Assembly: GCA_026367775.1 (NCBI GenBank)
Contig: CP111156.1
Coordinates: forward strand, 434,001 to 498,000
DNA: 64,000 bases
Direction: 5' to 3'
Source of the DNA: Exserohilum rostratum
Lineage: Eukaryota > Ascomycota > Dothideomycetes > Pleosporales > Pleosporaceae
Shown: positions 10,362-22,357 of the stretch, in pieces
How positions within the stretch are numbered: position 1 is the stretch's first letter
Layout: the number at the start of each line of letters is the position of its first letter
The notes under the pieces: generated by a model
Databases searched by the model: none
What the model was told of the DNA's origin: nothing
The model's input: only the letters and a program-made list of their open reading frames with translations
Made by a program: the position numbers and the translations under genes

Positions 10362-13082
10362 CTACAAGCCAATCCTCAAGTTCCTCGTCATTCCCCAACG
10401 TTCTACATCGAACGATGTCAGCTCCTTATCAAATCTTGCTGTGGCGAGCGCTCCGTGGTCGAATAACAGATGCATCATAGAGGAACCTCCTCTGTAAACT
10501 GCTGAAATTAGTGGCGTTCTCCCCTCGTTGTTCTTCACGTTCACTTCCGCCCCCAGCTCTAACAATGCATGCATTGTCTCCTCATCCATTTCCTCGGCTG
10601 CTAAACCGAATACAGTGTATCCATGTAGATCTTTGTGTTCTATGTTCAATCCTCTCTCTAAGAGAAATTGTACCATATCCCTATCCCTTTCTAATCTTAA
10701 TGAGACCCCGTGCAGCACCGTCCACCCACGGCTGTCGGTCGCTTTGGCGTCCGCCCCTTCCTGTACTAACAATCTCACCGCAAGTGCATTGTTTTTTCCG
10801 ACTGCGCGGTGCAGCACTGTCCGCCCATAGTCATCCTTCGTTTTGACGTCCGCTCCTCTGCCTAATAGTGATTTCACAACGGCCTCACTATTTTCTCTGA
10901 CTATGCAGTGTAGCACTGTGCGTCCAAAGTTGTCTGTCGCTCTGACTTCCGCTCCTTTGGCTACTAATAGCTGTACCGCAAACTCGTTATTTTGATGGAC
11001 TGCGTAGTGTAGCACTGTCTGCCCACAGTTGTCTGTCGCTCTAAAATCCGCTCTTTTGTCTACCAGTAGCCGCACTATGCCATCATTCCTTTTCTTGATT
11101 GCCATATATAGTGCCGTCTGCCCTTTCTCGTCCTTCTCATTGATGTCTGCTCCGCTGTCCAGTAGCAGCTGCACTATCACTTTTCGTCCTCCTAAAACTC
11201 CTGCATGTAGCGCTGTGTTGCCCTTGCTGTCTTTCCTATTCACACGCTTTAAGAAACCCGGTCTCCAGTAGTCCCAAGCAAGTGTTGCTTGTACTAATGG
11301 TCCAAATCCCAGATAACAAAACAGATGCAAGCTCGGCATGATCTTAGGTAGTTGTACATACCTGTAGCATTGATATGCTACCCACCAGTGCCTTCGTACG
11401 ATATGTTGAATCTCGAGAAAGTGTCTGATTGAGCGAAGAAAATCAGGATCTTGTGCTGCACAGCTCCTTGCATGTTTTGGCCAGTGAATTACTGCATATT
11501 CCAACAGTGGAGACTCTTGAGAAATTGACTTGTTATATAAGTCAACAACTCCTTCCTGGAAGCCACTCTGGGAAATACGATCAAGGCATGACTTTAATAT
11601 CTTGAGATGGACATCCTGCGGCACAATCCGATACGCTTCAAGAACTATATCGTTGTCTTCCTCTTCGCGCAACAAGTAGTCTCGCGCTGATTGATGCACT
11701 AGACTAACCTCGAACCTTTTCACAAGATTAACATCCCACCCGTGCGCTCTGACCTCCAACTCTTGCACCTTCAGGAGAGGACCGCAGAGCGCAATCTTCT
11801 CTTTGATCGCTTGTTCAAGACTGATGAGCTGTTTTGAGGATTGTATGCCTACCGCGCATGCTAAATCTAGTAGGGTTAATGGACGAAAAGCTAATGTTAT
11901 CCAATGCAAGATCGAAGAACATATCTGTCTCTCCTCTGCTGGGATTAGTAGGAGCATCCGACGGTAAATTTCGGGAAGACCCTTTGGGAGGCTTTCGAGT
12001 ACTTCCAACACCTGACTGCAAGTCTGCTTTTGCGATAACTCATGCACCGCAAAGCCTACCCATAGGAATGTTCCCTCGGCGCGTTGCAGTAGAGCTTTCT
12101 GCACAGTCCTACGAAAGGTATCGTCGAACCCAGGAATGTGTAATAGTTCCTTCACCCGCGTCGATACAACTCTCTCAATGTCGCTAGTGACGTTCTCGTC
12201 GTTGTCTGGGTCTAGTCGTACTCTTTCGCAATTTTGCAGGCCAAGTACTTCACGACTGACAACCACTAGCCTTAACCCTGCTGTTCTTCGTGTTGAGTAT
12301 TTGGCAGAACCTTCGCAGCATAGCAGTTTGACAATTCGTGGCACCAATGATCGGAGTGTGTCTTCATGGCACTCATCAAGGCCATCGAGCACACACAACA
12401 TGGTGTCAAGCGCTTCATCGGCGACGAGCTTTTTGAAGATCAGCCACAATGCCTCGAATGACGACAGCGTCTGTTGTGTCTGCTCGGAAGTTTCAAAGCT
12501 TTGTAACGCGTGCTTTACTAGATGTGGGCGCTTGGTGACTATTTGGAAAATGAGCCCGCGAAGTATAGAAATGCCAGTGTTTCGCTTCTCGTCCTGAGCG
12601 CTGCAGAAGAAATACGCAACGTTTGCATCATTCGTGTGCCTCTCCAGCTCCTCTGTGAGGAAAATGGACATCATCGTTTTGCCCTTGCCAGGGCCGCCTG
12701 AAATCCACAGCAAGCGGGTGTTGCCGCATAGCCATTGCTGGTACTTCTCATGGTCCCTGATCCACTCGCAAGTACCTGCGACTCTCGTGCCTTTTGTGGT
12801 GATCAACGTCTCGCGGTCGACGGCGGGGTTGGTGAGGAACAGGGCGTTGCGACACGCTTGTTCCAAATTTTCTGTTCAGTATGCATGTCAGCGTCTGGCA
12901 TTCGAGATGACCAAAGATAGTTGAAGAAGGTAGGAGATATGAGTCAACGTACTTTGGGGATCTTCGAACTTGGAGACGCCAAAGTAAACGTCCCTAGCGG
13001 AACCTGCAAATGCTTGCGAGTGGTCTTGAGCTGAAACTTCACTAATATGCTGTTGTTGGTAAGGTGGCAGCCTTTCTAGCAT
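10362..13082 (-). CDS. NACHT-ankyrin STAND protein (NLR-like)
   Basis: The CDS is complement(join(10362..12871,12953..13082)), about 879 aa, with an 81-bp intron (GTACGT...AACAG) that joins FEDPQ to KNLEQACRNALF. It belongs to the STAND class of signal-transducing NTPases used by fungi in non-self recognition. A Walker A loop, GGPGKGKT, lies at about residues 102-109 and a Walker B-like LDGLDEC at about 205-211, followed by the helical NACHT tail. From about residue 585 there are eight ankyrin repeats (xTxLHxA...LL..GAD). Five of them repeat with an exact 99-nt period. The N-terminal segment before the NACHT is short (under 80 residues) and no HET, HeLo, patatin or nucleosidase effector domain is recognised. 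The start codon is the least certain part. Confidence 0.85.
10716..11230 (-). repeat. 99-nt coding repeats (ankyrin array)
   Basis: Units starting near 10716, 10815, 10914, 11013, 11112 and 11211 share the pattern CACTGTCYGCCCA...GTCYGCTCCT...TGYAG, each exactly 99 nt (33 codons). They encode consecutive ankyrin repeats of the NACHT protein on the minus strand. Similarity between neighbouring units is clearly above that of typical ankyrin repeats at DNA level. Confidence 0.8.
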
Positions 13083-14120
13083 ATTCCCAAGGCTGAGCGT
13101 GTCCACTCGTAGGTGCGCAGAGTAGGTCTTGATAATGAAAAAGTTTACTGTAGTTGTAGGTAAGCAACGATGTTTCCAAGCCGGTCGATCACCTGCAGTA
13201 ATCAGGAGCAACCCAGATAAGTTCTTTGAAAGTAGTGTTTGCTCCTTACGATGTGAGACTGTCAGCTCCTCCTGTTCAGCTCTTGCGGCTAAACTCTAAA
13301 CATTTAGTTGCGTCACTCGCCATGCCCTTGCATTGTTCGCTTAAGCTTGTCTCAAGCCTCATCGATTACAGCTTTTGCTGCAGATCATGGTCGAATGGGG
13401 TGACACATGTCTCTATGCCATGATAGCGCTCATCGGCTACTACATGGACAAAACTCTAACCAGATTGAACCTTGGGGTGTCACCTTCACGTGATTCTCTC
13501 CCGCTAGTGCATTTTAGTAGTGTTAGCCTCATTGTGCGCTTGTACTGCTGCCTACCACCGCTGCCGCTTACCATTAGAGCTGCCCATCACTAAAGCCATC
13601 ACTGTAGTTACTGCAGCTTGCATTGCAGCTGCCACTTAGTATATATGCATATGATCAATCAGCAGTTCATTCTGTCAGGAAAAACCATGCGCTTGTAGGG
13701 ATTTGGCTCATTCCACTTAGGACTGCGCCCTCGGATATCGATATCCTACCCCACAATCCTCCATGCAGCCACTTCGTTAGCGAGTGCTGATCAACGCATA
13801 CGTAGTGCTCGAAACCAAGGTCTTGAAAGCATTGCTGTACTTTTAATTCGTTGGTGGTTTGATGATCTACGCTGGTGGCTGTCGTTGTGACTATGGCAAA
13901 TGTTACCCATACAGTATGCACTGTAATAGTTTCAACCAGACTTCGCCGAGTATATCCGCATGTACCATGTCTGCTTGGGAGAAATCTCTTCTTTTAGGGT
14001 CTCCTTTGGTGAACCTCATGATCGAATGTGCAACAGCTGGAATAATCACTTCGGCACTACAAAACTGAAATTCAAAATTGCCCATTGAATACAGCAACGC
14101 GTTGGACCACTCCAGCAAAG
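13083..14120. other. Divergent intergenic region, NACHT gene to MFS gene
   Basis: This 1-kb spacer separates divergent start codons. An 84-codon minus ORF at 13667-13921 has no recognisable domain or good start context. The palindrome GGATATCGATATCC lies at about 13734-13747. I see no other gene. Confidence 0.5.
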
Positions 14121-15663
14121 ATGGCTCGACATAGCGATCAGCCCCATGCTCCCGAGAAAGCGGACTGTGAACAACTCGAAATTCTAGACGAAGAAACCAT
14201 CTCCCATAAATCCGAGCATCCGCATTGTCATGAAGACGCCGTCTCCCCAACCCAGAAGAAAGCAGAAGCTAAAGTCCTACGAAAAGTCGACTACCGCCTA
14301 ATCCCCATTCTCGGCCTCCTCTATTCCGTCGCCGGCCTCGATCGCGTCAACCTTTCCAACGCCCGCGTCGCAGGCATGAACGAAGATCTTCGCTTCGACA
14401 TCGGAAACCGTTATTCCATCGCTCTACTAGTCTTCTTCATTACCTACTGCCTCTTCGAAATGCCCACTACCCTCTTGCTCCGTCCCATCGGACCCAAGAT
14501 CCTGCTGAACGGGCTAGCAGTAAGCTGGGGCGTCGTCATGCTCGGCATGGGCTTCATAAACGACTGGCGCTTGATCGTCGTGTGTCGCATGTTGATTGGA
14601 GTTTTTGAAGCGGGATTCTTGCCTTGCTGTATGTTTCTGTTGAGTACTTGGTATCAGCGGTTTGAGATTCAACAGAGGGTCTCCTGGTGGTATCTCATTA
14701 ATCTTTTTGTGTCTGCATTTGGGAATATCCTCGCGTGGGCTATTGTGAAGTTGGATGGTGCGCATGGGTTCGCGGGATGGAGATGGATTTTCATGTGAGC
14801 ACGAAGAAATACATACAGACACCCAGTGCTAATTTCGACACAGCACTGAAGGCGCAGCAACCGTTGGCATCGCATTGATCGGCTACTTCCTCGTCATCGG
14901 CTTCCCAGATACAATGCTCGCAAGTGGTCAGACTCAAGGCTTCACTCAGCAAGAGCTGCAAATCATTCTCGACCGCATCGACCGCGACCGCCGTGACTCC
15001 ACCCCTGATAAACTGGACTGGGCGAAATTCCTCCACCACGTAACAAACTGGGAACTCTGGATCTACGGCTTCATGTTCCTGACGTGCTCGGCCCCCATCT
15101 ACGCCTTCGCATATTTCATTCAAATCATCCTCAGCACGATTGTCGACAACACTGCGCTAGTATTCCTGCTCTGCGCTCCTCCTTACATTGTTTCCATCTT
15201 CTGGACCGTCGGCTGCGCTTACCTCGCTGACCGCACGCGCCTCCGTATGCCGTGGATGCTGGTAAATGCCGCTGTCACTTTTGCCGGTCTACTCATAGTT
15301 GCGTACGCTTCCAACTCTGGCGCCCGCTACTTCGGCGTCTTCCTAGGTGTCAGCGGATGCAATGCTAATCTACCTACTATTATCGCGTTTCAGAGCAACA
15401 ACGTCAGAAGTGACTCGCGGCGAAGCGTGGCAAATGGGGTGCAATTCGTATTTGCGGCCATTGGAGGCATATACGCTAGTACGACATTCATGCAAAAGGA
15501 GTACCCATCATATCGCACGGGCGTGTGGTGCGCGGTTGCAACGCAGTTTTTGCTCATTATCTTATGCGCAGTTATGTTTTTGCATTTTCGGAGGGAGAAC
15601 AAGGCAGCAGATGAGGAGGGCAAGGTGATCCAGGAAGAAGAGAGGTTCAGATATACATATTGA
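14121..15663 (+). CDS. MFS transporter, allantoate permease (Dal5) family
   Basis: The CDS is join(14121..14794,14844..15663), 497 aa, with a 49-bp intron (GTGAGC...GTGCTAAT...ACACAG). The protein is a plasma-membrane proton symporter of the anion:cation symporter group, which imports carboxylates, vitamins or allantoate. A hydrophilic N terminus of about 55 residues precedes the family motif KVDYRLIPILGLLY and LDRVNLSNARVAGM, followed by about 12 membrane segments. The splice restores WRWIFITEGAATV, a hallmark junction of this family. The loop LADRTRLRMPWM lies between the sixth and eighth segments. The substrate cannot be told from sequence. ATG at 14121 is the first ATG in frame; the frame stays open a little further upstream without one. 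Confidence 0.92.
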
Positions 15664-15716
15664 TGTATGTAGTTTTAAGCTAATCTACTCGAGTAGAATT
15701 TGAAATGGTGTGTGTT

Positions 15717-15815
15717 TCAGTTGCAATCGCAACAGTCGCATTGATCTTCTTCTAGATCGTCACATGGACAGGGAAGCCAGCAGCGGTCTACTGGTGTGTT
15801 TGTGTCTTTAGGCAT
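15717..15815 (-). CDS. Candidate 32-aa cysteine-rich microprotein
   Basis: A minus-strand ORF of 32 codons encodes seven cysteines in 20 residues: Cys at 12, 16, 18, 26, 28, 29 and 31, arranged C-x3-C-x-C then C-x-C-C-x-C, with an acidic Asp/Glu spacer between. The pattern resembles a metal-binding or metallothionein-like peptide, but I do not recognise the exact family. It has no signal peptide. The ATG follows a long A/C-rich leader typical of fungal 5' UTRs, and a TTTAAA core element lies at 16001-16010, about 190 bp upstream. It is convergent with the MFS gene, ending 54 bp past that gene's stop. Splicing to other exons cannot be excluded. Confidence 0.45.
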   Translation of the reverse strand: MPKDTNTPVDRCWLPCPCDDLEEDQCDCCDCN

Positions 15816-16425
15816 TTTGGGTCTGCTCTTGTTCCATTCATCAGTAAGTAATTCAATGATGAATTGTTAAAGCAGTATTACGTTTGTGAATATGTGGTGA
15901 TGTATGGGGGGTGAGTTCGGTCGATACGGGACTTCGTATGATAAAGGTAAAGAGACTTGGAAGATGACTGGTACTGAACACTTTTCTGGAAATCTCCACC
16001 CTTTAAAAAGGGGGCGGGCTTGATTGCAACAAGGCCTGGTGATCACTCGGCAGTGGGTTTACGTGATAATCTGCAATTTCTTTTGCAAACAAGAGCATGA
16101 CAAATTTTTAATGTTATTTATAATTAAAAATGCTTAGAAACAACGAGAAAGGAAACAACTGTAGGGAAGCAAATCGAGTGGGTTGTTTCCTACAATGCGG
16201 CGCTTGCATTGGAATATAGAACCTTCCAATTGAGATGGCTGATCTGGTGAGTCACAAAGACAACAGCTATGAGTAAACGAATGTATTCCCGATAGTCTGT
16301 CTGATGTGTACAAACGAGCGACCCCAACACAGCCTAAGATATATACAGCGGCAAACCCAATATAGACACACGATATCCAGCACTGAGAGTAACCTCTTCT
16401 CTTCCTGCAATCCTTCACAAACATC
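15816..16425. other. Spacer between microprotein and GH7 gene
   Basis: This contains the presumed promoter of the cysteine-rich micro-ORF (TTTAAA on the minus strand at 16001-16010, next to a GGGGGCGGGC box) and the 3' region of the GH7 gene. An AT-rich stretch with TTTTTAATGTTATTTATAATTAAAA lies near 16105-16130. No further gene is seen. Confidence 0.5.
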
Positions 16426-18004
16426 TTACGCTGGCTGCGCAAAAGTGCTTCCGATAGGTCCAAACTTGATGTTGGAAAACACCACCTGCGCATTCGGGTT
16501 CGAGCTTTCCACATCAGCAGGCACACCACTAGTGACATCGCACGCGCCACGCGCAACACCCGGCTTGGATGGGTCAGCATCAGTGGGATAGTTGCTGTCA
16601 AGCCAGAGCATGTTTGCGTAGTGGTCGTCCCACAGCGACATGACAAGCACCATGCCCATTGCCATGCCCTTGCCCATGGAGTCCATACCACCGAACTCAT
16701 TAAAAGGGTAGATTTCCTCTTGGAAAACTTGCTTTTGTGTGTTGCACCACTCCTGGGTGATCGAGTTGCCTTTCTATACAGACGTTAGTACGTTGGTGTC
16801 TCGAGAGAATCAGTGTAGACTTACCATGCCGGGGATCGTAGGCTCAGGATTCGCGATGACCTTGCCGTTTTGCACATAGAAGCGCTTCAGCTCGGTGAGC
16901 TTGTTACCCGAGCCAAGGAATTGTGTTACGACTGTCATTTTCTTGGATGTATCGACCGTCTTGCCCTTGCCGTAAAAGTCCGTCACTCCAACGCGGTAGG
17001 GGTTGAAGTCGCAGCCATTTGCGTCGCATGTGCCGGCATAGCGATCGAGGGAGTAGGTACCTCCACAACTGGTGTCGGTGCAGACGGAGTAGCCTTCAGG
17101 CTGGCAGGAGTGAGGGGTTAGAGCTGTGGCCATAGAGTTGGCCTCCCAGACGTCCATTTCTGCGCTGTTTTGCGTTAGTCGTGATTTCTAACAGGGAATG
17201 GTAGGCTTACCAGCATGCGCCCTTCTTGCCAACACCAGCGTTTGGGTCTGAGTCAGAGGGCGTCCAGCCCTCGGCGTTGGCTTCTCCACCAACGTACTTC
17301 AAATCTCGAGCACATTGCGCATCACAGTAGCCTATAGAATGTGAGCATTGGAGGGATATACGTTGTCACTGTACCATACCAGTTCCGTATTTGGCACCAG
17401 GTGTTCCCTGACCCTTCTGAGGCATGGACACAAAGTACAGTGCTCCGTTAAGACCACAGGGCAGCTGTGAGAGATCTACATCAAAGGTGAATTCGTTGCC
17501 GATGAGGTTGAACATCTATCGCGTAAAAAGCTTAAATCAGTAGCTCTTCCACACATCTGAAAGTTTGCCATGCCTACTTACCTCATAGTTGTTCGTGTCC
17601 TTCATGAGATAAGTGCGCGATCCAATGTTGGTCGAGTACTGGCCCTTTGTGATGAACTTGAGAGTAAGTGAGTTGCCCGAAGTCGTAATGCCATAGGTTC
17701 CGCGGTAATCAGAGCCCTCAATGGCGCAGTTCTTGGTGCATGCGGCATTGCTGGGGCAGGCCGTGGTGTTCCACTGATTGCCGTCATAGCAATTGGTGTA
17801 GCCGCCAACAGAATGAAGCCAGCGCCAGTTGGCGTCAATGACAATCTCGCCGTTGACATTGCTGCAGGAAGTTCCGCCTTTGCCAGTACAACGCTGCCAT
17901 GTCATCTTGGGGTGCGTCTCCGTCTGCTCTTTTCCAATGACCCAGCCAGATGCGCTGGAGGCGCAAAAGGCGAGGATGGCTGCGGCAGTGGATGCGGTAA
18001 ACAT
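16426..18004 (-). CDS. GH7 cellobiohydrolase (reducing-end, CBHI type)
   Basis: The CDS is complement(join(16426..16773,16825..17164,17211..17331,17381..17515,... )); exact exons are 17582-18004, 17380-17515, 17211-17331, 16825-17164 and 16426-16773, 455 aa in five exons with introns of 46-66 bp. The enzyme hydrolyses crystalline cellulose from reducing ends in the secretome. Residues 1-20 form a signal peptide ending SASGW. The catalytic signature CAEMDVWEAN places the nucleophile at E229, D231 and the acid/base at E234. Many Cys residues match the GH7 disulfide set, and GALYFVSM and the Trp-rich tunnel loops are present. The chain stops after the catalytic domain; there is no linker or CBM1. 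A TATAAAG box lies on the minus strand at 18078-18084. Confidence 0.94.
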
Positions 18005-19987
18005 TGGGAAAATGATTTCTGCTAGTGACCGATGTCTGCAGGATGATGGATGCGCTTGTACGTCAAGGCTTTGCCATCTTTATATGTCTCCAGCGCTACC
18101 GATTTCTCCTGGTCATGGCCAGTTTCTGGGCAAACAACTATAGACGCTCTAGGCACAGTCAATCAAGAGCTCCCGTGATATTAGATTTCTGATCACCAGA
18201 TGCAATCTTTCACGGGTCGATCTACGAGATATCCGTCTTGGAGAGCTCTTCATGACTGCAGCCAAGATGTCCCAACGTTGCACAACCAAGTCTTCCAGAA
18301 ACCACCTTCATCAGTTCTCACGTCTTGGAAGGATTTGTTTCGCTTGATCATGCCATGTCGCCAAGTCCAAGAGACTCCGGTAGATGAAGTCAAGAGCCGT
18401 GGTGGTAGGGGTCGGGTGTGGGGCTAGCGTATAATACGCGAATTAAGGACAGTGGGTCTAGTGCATGTTGGTGGAAGCTGAAGTTAAGCTTCTCGGGTAG
18501 GACGTTGGAGCTCTTTATGTAGGCTTGGAAGTTGGCTGTCAAAGCTTGGTGTCGTTGATCCCCAGACAAATGCCGAGTCGGAATAATGCAGTGCATGGCA
18601 TAATGCGGGGTCAAAGATTAAAAGGTGAATATTGCCAATTCTGTCAGCGAATCCTATTGGGCGAACCAAACAGTAGATATTTGTTCTGTCACGCGAATAA
18701 CATGGAGTACCAGAATGGTTGAAAGGTTGAGGTCTAGATGGTCAGATTGTCAGTGTCATTAGATTGGGTCAATATCCGGTCCACGGCGGAAGCAATACAC
18801 AACAAGAGGAGATGTACTTGCTCGAACCCTTGATGTTCAAATTTTCCTCATATATTGAATGGTTTTTTGGAATGGCGAAAAGCGTAGTCTTGCATTCAAG
18901 TAACTCATAGCTCTTGAGAAAATATGGCTCAGTGTGTGCCACCTAGAAAGTGAGTTCTGTCTTGTGCGAAAAGTAACGGCAAGTTTGACTGCTATGAGAA
19001 ACTCAGTATGAAACCATTTTTGAAAAACTGAAAGTCAGTTCGATTCAGATTATGAGGGCCGTCTCGCGCTGTCATGTGCTGAGGAGTAATGATTGGACCA
19101 TGAAGTCGGCTATCACCTTGTGATTACGGAGCCAAAGACTAGATGGAAACGAGACATTTTTTCTGCAAATATCGGGTACTGGTGTTGTAAGTTCTGTTCA
19201 TGTGGATGAAGTGATGATAACGCGTGGCAACGATGTGGTTGTGGTTAAAGAAGGGTTCGTCAGGTAGGCATCGCACGGACCAGGCAAGCGTCATGATCCT
19301 TACTAATAACCCTATGCAGTTATGTGATCACCCCATTCCCTCTTTTCACATGAACTGGCCTTGTTGTTTAATGCATTTCAGCCCCTTGTTGAGATAGCAT
19401 TAACTATATCACCGATCTTCTCCTCATTTACGCCTGCTTGTCTGTCCCAGCAATGCAAACAAGCCACAGAAAGCAAGCAGTTAACCTCATCCAGTAACCT
19501 AGGGTACGCTGAAGAACTGTACAACATTATTACAATCTGAAAGGCTAACGAGAATTGATCGCTTCTTAGGAACTAAAGCCTCATCGATACACGAACCAAG
19601 GGTCGCAAGTGACCGTTCCTCGGAAGCATGCCGACGCGCCCCAATCAACGTACTAGTCACTCGAATGATACAGACTCCCTTCTAACCGTATCGCGAACGC
19701 TCCGCTACGAAATTTCAGTTCGCCATTCCTTTGGGGATGATCGCGGCAGGCACCCCGGTCGGCATGTCTCACGTTGTGAAGATCTGCATCGCCATTGGCT
19801 GTTCGGTTAGCTGAATTCGGCAGGCACAAGGTGCACAACGCCCCTAACCAGCTCTTTGCCTCTTATTGCTGCGTCTTTAGTCCCTCAACGTGGGATACCC
19901 AGACGCTCTCAGGGACATGGTCTGCATGTGTCAACGGAACCACATGAGCGCCAAGATGGACCTGCACCTTGAAGGGTGTAAGGGCAT
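18005..19987. other. 2-kb divergent intergenic region, GH7 to phytase
   Basis: I find no supported gene in this stretch; ORFs are short and lack codon bias. It separates two divergent secreted-enzyme genes, so long regulated promoters are plausible. A GH7-side TATA box is at 18078-18084 (minus strand). Confidence 0.5.
18078..18084 (-). promoter_or_regulatory. TATA box of GH7 gene
   Basis: Read on the minus strand, this is TATAAAG, about 75-80 bp upstream of the GH7 start codon. Position and sequence fit a core promoter of a strongly inducible fungal hydrolase. Confidence 0.6.
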
Positions 19988-19995
19988 GTATAAGG
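19988..19995 (+). promoter_or_regulatory. TATA box of phytase gene
   Basis: GTATAAGG lies about 70 bp upstream of the phytase ATG at 20063, at a typical core-promoter distance. Confidence 0.5.
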
Positions 19996-20062
19996 AGGGC
20001 GCTGCTGCCAATTTCACGTCTTTAGGTCGCGCTCGATTGCTCCCCTCAGCCCAAACTTCAAC

Positions 20063-22357
20063 ATGAAAACCTTCTCGAGATGCGCCGTCTGGGCAGCGAG
20101 TATCCTCTCGTTCGTCGCTGCCCGAGATGCGAACATAACCCTTGTGCCTGCCGCGACCGGCTTTAAGGGAGACAACACCGCTTTCATCTACGGCAAATCA
20201 CCTCGACTGGTCGTTAACGATGGCAGTGCAGCAGATGGAGGCTTCCGGGTGTTTGAATTCTCAAATGGAACTTCTTTTGCGGAAAGAGTCCATGAGAAAT
20301 CAGGCCGCTCTAAGATAGCAGTACCAGTGCACGCTATTGGCAGCCGCAATGTCATCATCAACATACCTGCACCGGACTCCCTGATCAGGGTTTATGATGC
20401 CAAGACTGGAGAGAAGCTACCCAGTAACAACAAGAAACTGCTTGGGGATTGGAGCACTGCATGCACCTGGCGAACTGAGAAGAGCGGCGACAACTACATC
20501 TTCCTGTTTGGAAAGAAGAAGGTCGTGCAGCTCTTGGTCCGAAAGTTGGGATCCCGAATAGAGATTTTGGAGGTATGGTCCCTGCCCACACCCTTCAAGC
20601 TCAGCTGGCACTGACATGCCACAGGTTCAAGATTTTGCCGTTCCCATTGAGGCTGAAAGCTGCTCCGTTTTCTCCAATGGTCAAGTCTTCTTCTCCGCCG
20701 AGGACCGGCCTTTGTACTCTTTCCAGGCTGCCGAGTCCACCCGTGCCCCGTTGATTAAAACTGTCGCCGAGAACATGGAGGTTTCCGGCCTTGCGACTTA
20801 CCACAGCGTTTCTGAGGACTACCTTTTCGTCGCGCATGATGAAGTCATTGATGTGTACGATGCGAATATCAAACCAAAGGGAAGCATTGCACTAGGTGGT
20901 ATCTCTGACCTGTCCATTGAGGGAGGATTGTCCATTTTGCAATCCTCAGTCTCCAACTATACTTCCGGCACTATTGCATTCGCTTTTGAGGGTAAGGACG
21001 ACACTGGAGTTGTTATTGGCTCTCTCGACGGTGTTCTTGCCTCCTTGGGGATTCAGGCAAACAACAACTACAGCCTAGCGACGGCGCCTTGCAAATCGTG
21101 TAACAGCCCTATTTCAGGAGATTGCACGACCCATGGCTTCTGGGATGGCAAAAGCTGTTCTTGCTTTACTGGTTATAGTGGTTCGAATTGTTTGTGGCCT
21201 ACATGCAAAAACAACTGCTCGGGTCACGGAAAATGTGTTGGATTCAACGACTGCAGCTGCCAGGACGGATGGGCTGGACCAGACTGCTCATTCGCAGCTG
21301 TCAAAGCCAAATACGAGACCGAGGCCAACGGTGGTGACGGAGATGATCCCGCCATTTGGATCCACGCCACTCGGCCAGACCAAAGCAAGATTATTACTAC
21401 GACCAAGTCCAAGGATGGCCAAGGTTTTGGTGTCTTTGACCTGAAAGGAAAGCTCTTGCAGCACCTGACAGCGAAGGAACCGAACAACGTCGACATTATT
21501 TACAACTTTACTATTGCAAACCGCAAGGTGGACCTTGCGTATGCTGCATGCCGTGGCGACAACACACTATGGTAAGTAGCGCCACCCAGTAACATGTATA
21601 CTTGCTGACATAACAAAGCCTAGTCGAAGTGAACAGTACCGGCTACCTCAGCGATATCTCTGGTGGTATCCAGACGCTCCCAAAAGGCTACAAGCCGTAT
21701 GGATCCTGCAACTACCGCTCCCAAGTATCTGGAAAAGAATATCTCTTTGTCAACAACAAGGCAGCAAAGTACTTGCAATACGAGCTGACGGCCAGCGCCA
21801 ACGGTACCCTTCAGACGACGCTCGTCCGGGAATTCCAAGGCGGTTCAGGCGGTCAGGTCGAAGGCTGCGTTGCCGACGAAGGTGCTGGATACATATTCAT
21901 TGGCGAAGAACCACTGGGTATCTGGCGCTACGAGGCTGAGCCCAATGGCTCCAAGACTGGTGTTCAGATTGCCAAGGTTGGAGACGAGAGTGGCCTTCAG
22001 GCCGATGTTGAGGGTCTCACACTTGTACCAGCCAAGTCCGGTCCTGGCGGCTACATCATGGTCTCTTCGCAGGGCATTTCAGCATATGTGATTTATGAGC
22101 GAGCGCCGCCACACAAGCATGTCGGAACGTTTACTATTGTGGATAACAAGGAGAAGGGTATCGACCATGTGAGCAATACGGATGGTATCGCCGCAGTGGG
22201 TAATGTACTCAACAAGGACTTCCCGGGAGGCTTGTTCGTTACACACGACGATGCTAATGAGCTCGCGGAAGGAGGCACAGCAAATGAGGCTAGCTTCAAG
22301 TTGGTGAGCTTGGTGGATATCCTCGGAGGGGAGAGAGTGAAGAAGCTGGGCTACTAG
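20063..22357 (+). CDS. Secreted 3-phytase-like beta-propeller protein with EGF-like segment
   Basis: The CDS is join(20063..20572,20625..21571,21619..22357), 731 aa, with introns of 52 and 47 bp. A signal peptide covers about residues 1-20 (ends VAARD). The C-terminal half matches beta-propeller phytases, which release phosphate from phytate in a calcium-dependent way: DDPAIWIHATRPDQSKIITT, the NNVDI strand, and the VADEGAGYIFIGEE metal-site strand are all present. The N-terminal half looks like a second, incomplete propeller. Between them, about residues 324-392, sits a Cys-rich EGF-like segment with CxCxxGYSGxNC and CxCxxGWAGPDC repeats. Several N-glycosylation sequons occur. The second acceptor was chosen because it restores TLCLVEVN; other AG choices break the frame. 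Confidence 0.88.

Noticed and set aside
13667..13921. 84-aa minus ORF upstream of the NACHT gene, considered as a missing effector exon
   Set aside because: No plausible splice chain connects it to the first NACHT exon, and no domain is recognisable in it.
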